This document shows, piece by piece, positions 13,401 to 25,400 of a stretch of DNA of 64,000 nucleotides (positions are counted from its first letter, which is position 1; every line of letters begins with the position of its first letter). The translations under genes were made by a program, and so were the position numbers. Source of the stretch: Streptomyces netropsis (GTDB lineage: Bacteria; Actinomycetota; Actinomycetes; Streptomycetales; Streptomycetaceae); contig NZ_JACHJG010000002.1 of NCBI RefSeq assembly GCF_014203545.1, positions 496,001 through 560,000 on the forward strand. The letters run 5' to 3'. The notes under the pieces are model-generated. The model ran no database searches. It worked only from the letters and a program-made list of their open reading frames with translations, and was not told the origin of the DNA.

Positions 13401-16400
13401 CTGGTCCGAGGGTGTCGGCATGGTGGTGCTGGAGCGTCTGTCGGACGCCCGGCGCAACGGCCACCAGGTCCTCGCGGTCGTACGCGGCAGCGCGGTCAAC
13501 CAGGACGGCGCTTCCAATGGTCTGACGGCTCCGAACGGCCCGTCCCAGCAGCGGGTCATCCGCCAGGCCCTGGCGAGCGGTCACCTGACGTCCACCGACG
13601 TGGACGTCGTCGAGGCGCACGGCACGGGTACGACGCTGGGCGACCCGATCGAGGCGCAGGCACTCCTGGCGACGTACGGTCGTGACCGGGACGCGGAGCG
13701 TCCGCTGCTCCTCGGCTCGGTGAAGTCCAACATCGGTCACACACAGGCCGCTGCCGGTGTCGCCGGTGTCATCAAGATGGTCATGGCGATGCGGCAGGGC
13801 ATCCTGCCGCGCACGCTGCACGTGACGGAACCCTCGACGCACGTGGAGTGGGAGGCGGGCTCGGTCGAGCTGCTGACCGAGCAGACGGCCTGGCCCGAGG
13901 GCCGGGTGCGCCGGGCGGGTGTCTCGTCGTTCGGTATCAGCGGGACGAACGCCCACGTCATCGTCGAGCAGGCACCGTTCACCGACTCGCCGGTCCCGGA
14001 GCCGACGGTGTCGCCGGACGTGGTGCCGTGGGTGGTGTCGGGCCGGACCGGCGCGGCGCTGGACGCCCAGCTGGACCGGGTCAAGACGTTCGCGGCCGAG
14101 CGCGCCGACATCGCACCCGTGGACCTGGGCCTTTCCCTGGCGACGTCACGGTCGCTGTTCGGGCACCGTGCGGTGCTGTTGTCTTCGGCCGAGGGTGTGG
14201 TCGAGGCGGCGCGTGGTGTGGCGGTCGATCGTCCGTTGGCGGTGTTGTTCTCGGGGCAGGGTGCGCAGCGGCTGGGGATGGGCCGGGAGCTGTACGAGCG
14301 CTTCCCGGTGTTCGCGGCGGCGTTCGACGAGGTTCTTGCCGAGCTGGATCCGTTGCTGGACCGGCCGCTGCGTGAGGTGATGTGGGGTGAGGACGCCGGT
14401 CTGCTGAACGAGACCGGTTCCACGCAGCCCGCGTTGTTCGCGGTCGAGGTGGCGCTGTTCCGTTTGGTGCGGTCGTGGGGTGTGAAGCCGGACTTCCTGG
14501 CGGGTCACTCCATCGGTGAGGTGGCGGCTGCCCATGTGGCGGGTGTGCTGTCTCTGGGCGATGCGGCGAAGCTGGTGGCGGCGCGGGGTCGTTTGATGCA
14601 GGCGCTGCCGTCGGGTGGTGCGATGGTGGCCGTCCAGGCGACCGAGGCCGAGGTGCTGCCGTTCCTGACCGAGGTGGTGTCGATCGGGGCGGTCAACGGT
14701 CCGTCGTCGGTGGTCGTCTCGGGTGCCGAGGATGCGGTGCTGGAGATTGCGGGCCGTCTGTCGGCTGACGGGCGTAAGACGTCGCGGTTGTCGGTGTCGC
14801 ATGCGTTCCACTCGCCGCTGATGGAGCCGATGCTGGATGACTTCCGTGCGGTGGTCGGCGGCTTGACGTTCCACGCACCGTCGGTGCCGGTGGTTTCCAA
14901 CCTGACCGGTCGGGTGGCTGCTGCGGAGGAGTTGTGCTCGCCGGAGTACTGGGTGCGGCACGTCCGTGAAGCGGTCCGTTTCGCCGACGGGGTACGGACC
15001 CTGGCGGCCGAGGGCGTTGGCACGCTGTTGGAGCTGGGGCCGGACGGTGTGCTGTCCGCCATGGCTGCGGAGTCGGTGTCCGAAGAGACCGTGATGGTTC
15101 CGGTTCTGCGGAAGGACCGGCCGGAGGAGACCGCCGCGGTCAGTGCACTGGCGCGGCTGCACGTACAGGGCGTCCCGGTCGACTGGGAGGCGTTCTTCGC
15201 CGGGACCGCCGCCCGCCGGGTCGACCTCCCTACCTATGCCTTCCAGCACGAGCGGTTCTGGCCTGCCGGGATGCTGAGCAACCCCGGCGACATGCGGGCC
15301 GTGGGACAGGCGTCTCCCGGACACCCGCTGCTCGGTGCCGCGGTGGAACTGGCCGACGGCGAAGGCGCGTTGTTCACGAACCGCCTGTCGGTGCGGTCGC
15401 ACCCGTGGCTGGCCGACCACGCCGTGATGGGACGGGTGCTCCTCCCGGGCACGGCCTTCGTGGAGCTGGCGATCCGCGCCGGTGACGAGGTCGGCTGCGA
15501 GCGGATCGAGGACCTGGCGCTCGCCGCGCCGCTCGTCCTGCCCGAGCGGGGCGCGGTCCAGCTCCAGGTGCGGGTCGGCGCGGCCGACGACGCCGGGCGC
15601 CGGTCCGTGGGCGTGTACTCGCGGATCGAGGGCGCGGTGGACGTGCCGTGGACCCAGCACGCGATGGGTGTGCTGGTTCCGGGGTCCGGTGCCGCCGGTG
15701 CCGCGTTCGACGCGACGGTGTGGCCGCCGACCGGTGCCGAACCGGTGGACGTGACCGGCTTCTACGAGGCCCGCGCCGAGGACGGGTTCGTGTACGGACC
15801 CGAGTTCCGGGGACTGCGGGCGGCGTGGCTGCGCGACGGTGAGGTGTTCGCCGAGGTGAGTCTGCCCGACGGGGCACAGGCCGCCGCGGACGCGTTCGGT
15901 CTGCACCCGGCGCTGCTCGACGCGGTGCTGCACGCGGGCGGACTGATCGGCTCGGAGCGGCAGGCGGTGCCCTTCTCGTGGGAGGGCGTGTCACTGCACG
16001 CCTCCGGCGCCTCCGCCGTGCGCGTCAGGCTGTCGCGCGCCTCGGACGGTGCTCTGGCGATCGACATCGCCGACACCTCGGGCGCTCCGGTCGCCACGGT
16101 GGACTCGCTGCTGGCCCGGGAGATCTCGGCCGACCAGCTCACCGAAGCCGACACACGGGACCGGGACTCCCTGTTCCGCCTGGAGTGGTCCGCGGCGGTA
16201 ACGGCCGACCACGCGGTCGTGGGACCGGTGGCCGTCGCCGGAGCCGATGTCCTCGGCCTGGCCGAGGCCCTGCGTGCCGCGGACGTCGACGTCGCGGTGC
16301 ACACGGACCTGGGGGCGCTCGCCACCTCGGACGGCCCGGTGCCGGGCGTCGTCCTGGTGCCCGTGGCCGGCGATGCCGACGCCACGGTGATCGACGCCAC

Positions 16401-19400
16401 GCACGGGGCAACGACCCTTGCCTTGGGACGACTGCAGCAGTGGTTGGCCGACGAGCGGTTCGGCGGGTCGCGTCTGGTGTTCGTGACGCGGGGTGCCGTG
16501 GCCGTGGACGCCGGTGGCGTCGCCGACCTGGCCGCCGCGTCCGTGTGGGGCATGGTGCGCTCGGCGCAGACGGAGAACCCCGGCTGCTTCGGTCTGGTCG
16601 ACCTCGACGCGTCCGCGTCGGCCGAACTGCCGCGCGCCCTCGGTACGGACGAGCCGCAGGTGGTTGTCCGCGACGGCGAGGTCCTGGCGGGCCGGCTGGC
16701 CCGTACCGCGACGAGCGGCGGCCTGGTCCCGCCGATGGACGGGCCGTGGCGCCTGGGCAGCCGGGCGAAGGGCAGCCTGGACGCCCTCGAGCTGGCCCCG
16801 TGCCCGGAGGTGCTGGAGCCGCTGACCGGCCGCGACGTGCGGATCCGGGTCCGGGCGGCCGGGCTGAACTTCCGTGACGTACTGAACGCGCTGGACATGT
16901 ACCCCGGCGACGCCGGCGTCTTCGGCTCCGAGTCCTCCGGCGTCGTCCTCGAGGTCGGACCCGAGGTGACGGGGCTGCGCCCCGGCGACCGCGTCACGGG
17001 CGTGGTGGTCGGCGGCTTCGGCTCGCTGGTGGTGGCGGACGAACGGCGCCTGGCGCGCATGCCCGACGCCTGGTCGTGGGAGACGGCCGCGTCGGTGCCG
17101 CTCGTGTTCCTCACCGCGTACTACGGGCTGGTCGAGCTGGCCGGCCTGCGGCGGGGCGAGAAGGTCCTGATCCACGCCGGCGCGGGAGGCGCGGGCATGG
17201 CGGCGATCCAGATCGCCCGCCACCTGGGTGCCGAGGTGTTCGCCACCGCGAGCGAGGGCAAGTGGGACGTCCTGCGTTCGCTGGGCGTCGCCGACGACCA
17301 CATCGCGTCGTCGCGCACCACCGACTTCGAGGCGGCGTTCGCCGCCGTCGCGGGCGACGGTGGGATCGACGTCGTACTGAACTCCCTGGCGGGGGAGTTC
17401 GTGGACGCGTCACTGCGGCTGCTGACCTCCGGCGGCCGTTTCATCGAGATGGGCAAGACCGACATCCGGGACGCGGCAGGCCTGCAGGGCATCCGCTACG
17501 TGTCGTTCGACCTGGGATGGGTGGACCCTGCCCACATCCAGCCGATGTGGGACGTCCTCATGGGGCTGTTCGGCGAAGGCGTGCTGCGGCCCCTGCCGGT
17601 CAGGACGTGGGACATCCGGCGGGCACGCGACGCGTTCCGCTACATGAGCCTCGCCAAGCACGTCGGCAAGATCGTGCTGACCCTGCCCCGCACCTGGGCG
17701 CCGGACGGCACGGTCCTGATCACCGGTGGCACCGGCGGTCTCGCCGCCGAACTGGCCCGCCACCTGGTCACGGAACGTTCCGTGCGCCACCTGCTGCTGG
17801 TCAGCCGCCGGGGCCCGGACGCGCCGGGAGCGGCGGAGCTCCGCGAGGAGCTGACGGCCCTCGGGGCCGAGGTGACCGTCGTCGCGAGCGACATAGCCGA
17901 TCGCGCCGCCGTGGCCGGCCTGCTCGCCGGGATCCCGGTGGAGCACCCGCTGACGGCCGTCGTCCACACGGCGGGCGTCCTCGACGACGGTGTCATCGCC
18001 TCACTCACCCCCGAGCGCGTGGCCGCCGTGCTGCGCCCCAAGGCCGACGCGGTGTGGAACCTGCACGAGCTGACCCGTGACCTGGACCTGGCCGCCTTCG
18101 TGGTGTTCTCGTCGGTGTCCGGCACGTTCGGCGGCGCGGGACAGGGCAACTACGCGGCGGGCAACGCCTTCCTGGACGCGCTCGCCCACCACCGTGCCGC
18201 CCAGGGCCTGCCCACGGTCTCCCTGGCCTGGGGTGCCTGGGCCCAGGGCGCGGGCATGACCAGCGGTCTCGACGACCGCGACATCCGCCGTGCCGCCGAA
18301 GCGGGCATGCCGCTGCTGTCGGTGGAAGAGGGGCTGGCACTCTTCGACGCCGCCCTGGCCACCGGCGAACCCGCCGTGCTCCCGGTACGACTGGACCTGG
18401 CGGTGCTGCGCACGCGGGGCGAGGCCCCGGCGCTGCTGCGCGGCCTGATCCGTGACCGCTCCCGGCGCACCGCGGTGGCCGGGCCGGCCGCCACGGCCGA
18501 CCTGCCGCAGCGGCTGAGCAGGCTGGAGCGGGCCGAACGGCTCGAAGCCCTGCTGGATCTCGTGCGTGCCCAGGCGGCCCTGGTGCTCGGGCACGCGAGC
18601 GGTGACGCAGTCGACCCGGAGCGGGCGTTCCGCGACCTCGGCTTCGACTCCCTCACGGCCGTCGAGCTGCGCAACAAGCTGAACACCGCGACCGGGCTGC
18701 GACTGCCCGCCACGATGGTCTTCGACTACCCCACCGTCGGGGTGCTGGCGGACCACCTGCTGGAGGAGCTGACGGGCCCGGACACCGAGCCGGCCGTCGC
18801 CGAACCGACGCGAACGGCCACTCAGGCCGACGACCCGGTCGTGGTCGTCGGAATGAGCTGCCGCTACCCCGGAGGGGTGAGCTCCCCCGAAGACCTGTGG
18901 CGGCTCGTCACCGAGGGCGGCCACGCGATGTCGGGCTTCCCGACCAACCGCGGCTGGGACCTCGACTCCCTCTACGACCCCGACCCGGAGCGGACGGGGA
19001 CCGTGTACACCCGGTCCGGCGGGTTCCTGCACGACGCCGGCGAGTTCGACCCCGGCTTCTTCGGGATGAGCCCGCGCGAGGCGATGGCGACGGACATCCA
19101 GCAGCGGCTGCTGCTGGAACTCTCCTGGGAGGCCGTCGAGCGGGCCGGCATCGACCCGGCGACGCTGCGCGGCAGCCAGACCGGTGTCTTCGCCGGTGCC
19201 ATGCACAACGGCTACGGCGCGACGCTGGCGGGCGAGGAGTTCGAGGGCTTCCGCGGCAACGGCAGCGCACTGAGCGTGGCCTCCGGCCGCATCTCGTACA
19301 CCTTCGGTTTCGAGGGCCCGGCGGTCACGGTGGACACGGCGTGCTCGTCGTCGCTGGTCGCCATGCACCTGGCGGCGCAGGCGCTGCGCGCCGGCGAGTG

Positions 19401-22400
19401 CTCGCTCGCGGTGGCCGGTGGTGTGACGGTGATGTCGACTCCCGAGACGTTCGTGGAGTTCGCCCGCCAGCGCGGCCTCGCACCCGACGGCCTGTCCAAG
19501 GCGTTCTCGGACTCGGCCGACGGTGTCGGCTGGTCCGAGGGCGCGGGCATGGTCGTGCTGGAGCGGCTGTCCGACGCCCGGCGCAACGGCCACCCCGTGC
19601 TCGCCGTGCTCCGTGGCTCGGCCGTCAACCAGGACGGCGCGTCCAACGGTCTGACCGCCCCGAACGGCCCCTCGCAGCAGCGGGTCATCCGCCGGGCCCT
19701 GGCCAGCGGTGGTCTGTCCCCGGCCGACGTCGACGCCGTCGAGGCCCACGGCACCGGCACCAAGCTGGGCGACCCGATCGAGGCCCAGGCACTCCTTGCG
19801 ACCTATGGTCGTGACCGGGACGCGGAGCGCCCGCTGTGGCTGGGTTCGGTGAAGTCGAACCTCGGCCACTCCCAGGCGGCGGCCGGTGTGGCCGGTGTCA
19901 TCAAGATGGTGATGGCGATGCGGCACGGTGTGCTGCCGCGCACGCTGCACGTGAACGAGCCCTCGACGCACGTCGACTGGTCGGCGGGCGCCGTGGAACT
20001 GCTCACCGAGCCGGTCGAGTGGCCCGACTCGGGCCGTGCGCGACGCGCGGGCGTGTCGTCGTTCGGCATCAGCGGCACCAACGCGCACCTGATCCTCGAG
20101 CAGCCCCCGACCGTCGACGAAGCCGTCGCCGACGGCGCCGTTCCCGACTCCGCCGCGACGGAGTCCGGCCTCGTGCCGTGGGTGCTGTCCGGCAAGTCGC
20201 CGGAGGCCCTGCGCGGCCAGGCGGCGCGCCTGCTGTCGCACGTCCAGGCGCTCTCCGCGCCGCGCCCGGCCGATGTGGCCTTCTCCCTCGTCACCGAGCG
20301 CACAGCCTTCGAACACCGGGCCGTCGTCCTGGCCGGTGACCTGACGGACGCGGTGCGGGGACTGGCGGCGCTGGCCGTCGGCGAGCCCGGCGCCGCGACG
20401 ATCAGCGGCTCGGTCTCGGGTGGCAAACTCGCCTTCCTGTTCTCCGGGCAGGGCAGCCAGCGGATCGGCATGGGCCGGGAGCTCTACGAGCGCTTCCCCG
20501 TCTTCGCCGAGGCCCTGGACGCGGTGCTGGCCGAGCTGGAGCCGCTGCTGGACGGTTCGCTGCGCGAGGTGATGTGGGGTGACGACACCGGTCCGCTGAA
20601 CGAGACCGGTCACACCCAGCCCGCCCTGTTCGCGGTCGAGGTGGCGCTGTTCCGGCTGGTGAGCTCGTGGGGGGTGCGGCCGGACTTCCTGGCCGGGCAC
20701 TCCATCGGCGAGCTGGCCGCGGCCCACGCGGCGGGCGTGCTGTCCCTGCCGGACGCGTGCCGTCTGGTCGCCGCGCGAGGCCGGCTGATGCAGGCGCTGC
20801 CCACGGGCGGTGCGATGGTGGCCGTCAAGGCCACCGAGGCCGAGGTGCTGCCGCTGCTGACCGACACGGTGTCGCTCGCGGCGGTCAACGGCCCCTCGTC
20901 CGTGGTGATCGCGGGTGACGAGACCGAGGTGCTGGACATCGCGGGCCGACTCGCGGCGGAAGGCCGCAAGACGTCGCGCCTGTCGGTGTCGCACGCCTTC
21001 CACTCGCCGCTCATGGAGCCGATGCTGGACGACTTCCGGGCAGTGGTCGGCGACCTGACGTTCGCCGAACCCTCCGTCCCGGTCGTCTCCAACCTCACGG
21101 GCCGGCAGGCCACTTCGCAGGAGCTGCGCTCCCCGGAGTACTGGGTGCGGCACGTCCGCGAAACGGTCCGCTTCGCCGACGGTGTGCGGACCCTCGCCGA
21201 CCACGGCGTGACCACCTTCCTCGAGCTGGGCCCCGACGGCGTGCTCTCCGCCATGGCACAGGAGTCCCTGTCCGACGGGACCGCGACCGTGGTGCCCGTA
21301 CTGCGCGGGAACCGGCCCGAGGAAACGGCCGCGCTCACCGCACTGGCCCACGCGTACACCGCCGGTGTCCCGGTGGACTGGGCCGGGTTCTTCACCGGCA
21401 CGGGTGCCCGCCGGGTGGAGCTGCCGACGTACGCGTTCCAGCGCCAGTGGTTCTGGCCGACCGGCTCGGCCGGTGCGGCGAACGCGGCCGCCGTCGGCCT
21501 CACCTCGGTCGGCCACCCGCTGCTCAACGGCGCGGTGGAGCTGGCGGACGGCGAAGGCGTGCTGTTCACCGGCCGCCTGTCGCTCCAGTCCCACCCGTGG
21601 CTGGCCGATCACGCGGTCCTGGGCCGGGTCCTGCTGCCGGGAACGGCCCTGCTGGAGCTGGCGATCCGCGCCGGTGACGAGGTGGACTGCGACCGGGTGG
21701 AGGAACTGACCCTGGCCGCACCGCTCGTGCTGCCGGAGCACGGCGCCGTACAGGTACAGCTGCGCGTCGGCGTCGCCGACGACACCGGCCGCCGTACCGT
21801 CACGGTCCACTCCCGGCCCGAGGGCGCCGACGAGCAGTCCTGGTCGCAGCACGCCTCGGGTGTGCTCGCCGGTGGTGCGCAGCCGGCCGGCACGGACTTC
21901 GACGCCGTGGTGTGGCCGCCGACGGGAGCCGAGCCGCTCGACGTGACCGGCTGCTACGAGCGGTTCGCCGAGGTCGGCTTCGCGTACGGCCCGGTGTTCC
22001 GGGGCCTGCGGGCCGCATGGCGGCGCGGCGACGACGTGTTCGCCGAGGTGGCACTGTCCGACGACGTCCAGGCGGACGCCGCGGCGTACGGTCTGCACCC
22101 CGCTCTGCTGGACGCGGCCCTGCACGCCTCCCTGCTCGCCGGCGACGGCGGCGAGGGCGGACTGCCGTTCTCGTGGGAAGGCGTGACGCTGCACGCCACC
22201 GGTGCGTCGGCGCTGCGGGTACGGCTCTCCCGGTCCGGCGCGGACGCGGTGTCGATCGCGGTGGCCGACACCTCCGGAGAGCCGGTCGCCTCGGTGGACT
22301 CGCTGCTCGTACGGGCCGTTTCGGGTGAGCAACTGAGCGATGCCGCGGCGCTGAGCCGCAACGCGCTGTTCCGGCCGGACTGGACTCCCGTGCGGGCCGA

Positions 22401-25400
22401 GGCGGTGGCCGACCGGCCGATGGCCGTGGTCGGACCGGACGCTCTCGGCCTGGCCGAGGGACTGACGGCGACCGGGGCGAGCGTCGCGACGCACGTCGAT
22501 CTGGCGTCGCTTTCGGCATCCGACGCCCCGGTACCCGGTGTGGTGCTCGTGGGCGTCGCCGGGCGCGCGGACACCGGTCCGGTGGCCGCCGCGCACGAGA
22601 TGACCGCGGAGGTACTGGGCCGGCTGCAGGAGTGGCTGGCCGAGGAGAGGTTCGTCGGCTCGCGCCTGGTGTTCGTGACCCGCGGCGCGGTGGGCGGCAC
22701 GGACCCGGCCGCCGCGGCGGTGTGGGGCCTGGTGCGTTCCGCGCAGACGGAGAACCCCGGCTGCTTCGGCCTGGTGGACCTCGACGACGCGTCGTCCGTG
22801 GAGTTCCTGCCCACGGCGCTCGGCGCGGACGAGCCGCAGGTGGCCGTCCGCGACGGTGAGGTCATGGCGGCCCGACTGGCGCGCACGACCGCGGGCCGGC
22901 CGGACGCGGGCCCCGTGTGGGAGCCCGACGGCACGGTACTGATCACCGGTGGCACGGGCGGCCTGGGCGCCGTCCTCGCCCGCCACCTGGTCGCCGAGCG
23001 CGGCGTGCGGCGACTGCTGCTCGCCAGCCGGCGCGGCGGCGAGAGCGCCGGCACGGTCGAACTGGTCGCCGAACTGGCGGCCCACGGCGCCGACGCCCAG
23101 GTGGTGGCGTGCGACGTCGCCGACCGCGACGCGCTGGCCGCGCTCCTCGCCGCACACCCGGTGTCGGCGGTCGTGCACACCGCGGGCGTCCTGGACGACG
23201 GTGTCATCGGCTCGCTGACACCGGAACGCATGGCGGCGGTGCTGCGCCCGAAGGTCGACGCGGCGTGGAACCTGCACGAGCTGACCCGTGGCCTGGACCT
23301 GTCGGCGTTCGTGGTGTTCTCCTCCCTGTCCGGCCTCCTCGGTGGCGCCGGCCAGGGCAACTACGCGGCCGGAAACGCCTTCCTGGACGCACTGATGGAA
23401 CACCGGCGCGCCGAGGGGCTGCCCGGGGTGTCGCTGGCATGGGGTCCCTGGGACCGGACGGGCGGCATGACCGGCACCCTGGCCGACGCGGACGCGGAGC
23501 GCCTCGCGCGCTCCGGCGTGCCGCCGCTGTCGGCGGAGCAGGGCGTGACGCTGTTCGACGCGGCCCTGGCCACCGACGGGCCCGTGGTGGTTCCGGTACG
23601 GCTGGACCTGCCCGCGCTGCGGGCCCAGGGCGAGGTGCCCGCGCTGCTGCGCGGCCTGGTCCGCACCCGTTCCCGCCGGGCCGTCGTGGCCGGGTCGGGT
23701 ACGGCCGCAGGCCTCGTACAGCGGCTGGGCCGTCTCGACGGCACCGAGCGGCACGAGGTGCTGCTCGACCTGGTACGCGGCCAGGTCGCCCTGGTGCTCG
23801 GCCACGCGAAGGGCGACGAGGTCGACCCCGGGCGGGCGTTCCGCGACCTCGGCTTCGACTCGCTGACGGCGGTCGAGCTGCGCAACCGGCTGAACACCGC
23901 GACCGGGCTGCGACTGCCCGCCACGCTGGTCTTCGACTACCCGTCCGTACGGAGCCTGGCTTCGTACATCCTCGACGAGCTGATGGGCGGACCGGACGCC
24001 GAGCCGGTCGTGCCGCAGCTCTCGCGGACCGCGGTGGCCGACGACCCGATCGTCGTGGTCGGGATGGCCTGCCGGTACCCGGGCGGGGTGAGCTCGCCCG
24101 AGGACCTCTGGCGACTCGTCACCGAGGGCACCGACGCGATCTCCGACTTCCCGACCAACCGTGGCTGGGACGTCGACGGCCTCTACGACGCGGACCCGGA
24201 ACACGCCGGTACCTCGTACACCCGCTCCGGTGGTTTCCTGCACGACGCGGGCGAGTTCGACCCCGAGTTCTTCGGGATGAGCCCGCGTGAGGCGCTTGCC
24301 ACCGACTCTCAGCAGCGCCTGCTGTTGGAGGCGTCGTGGGAGGCGTTCGAGCGGGCCGGTATCGATCCGGCGTCGCTGCGCGGCAGTCAGACCGGTGTCT
24401 TCGCCGGTGTGATGTACAACGACTACGGAAAGGCCCTGGCGGGGGAGGAGTTCGAGGGCTTCCGCGGTAACGGCAGCGCCGCGAGCGTCGCCTCGGGCCG
24501 GGTGTCCTACACCCTGGGTCTGGAGGGCCCGGCGGTCACGGTCGACACGGCGTGCTCGTCGTCGCTGGTCGCGATGCACTGGGCCGCTCAGGCGCTGCGC
24601 GGCGGCGAGTGCTCGCTGGCGCTGGCCGGTGGTGTGACGGTCATGTCGACGCCCACCACGTTCGTGGAGTTCTCGCGGCAGCGCGGCCTGGCCGCCGACG
24701 GTCGGTGCAAGGCGTTCTCGGACTCGGCCGACGGTGTCGGCTGGTCCGAAGGTGTCGGCATGCTGGTGCTGGAGCGTCTCTCCGACGCCCGGCGCAACGG
24801 CCACCAGATCCTCGCCGTGCTGCGCGGTAGCGCGGTCAACCAGGACGGTGCGTCGAACGGTCTGACCGCTCCGAACGGTCCCTCGCAGCAGCGGGTGATC
24901 CGTCAGGCGCTCGCCAGCGGTGGACTCTCGCCCGCCGATGTGGACGCGGTGGAGGCGCACGGTACGGGAACGACGCTGGGTGACCCGATCGAGGCGCAGG
25001 CGTTGCTGGCGACCTATGGTCGGGACCGGGATGAGGAGCGTCCGCTGCTGCTCGGTTCGGTGAAGTCCAACATCGGTCACACGCAGGCCGCGGCCGGCGT
25101 GGCCGGTGTCATCAAGATGGTCATGGCGATGCGGCAGGGTGTTCTGCCGCAGACCCTGTACGCCGACACCCCGTCCTCGCACGTGGACTGGGAAGCGGGC
25201 GCGGTCGAGCTGCTGACAGAGAACACCGCCTGGCCCGAGGCGAATCGAGTGCGCCGGGCGGGTGTGTCGTCGTTCGGTATCAGTGGCACCAACGCGCACG
25301 TGATCGTCGAGCAGGCTCCCTCGGTGAAGGAGCCGAGCCGGGAGCCGGTGGTCTCGCCGGGTGTGGTGCCGTGGGTGGTGTCCGCAAGGACCGAGGCGGC

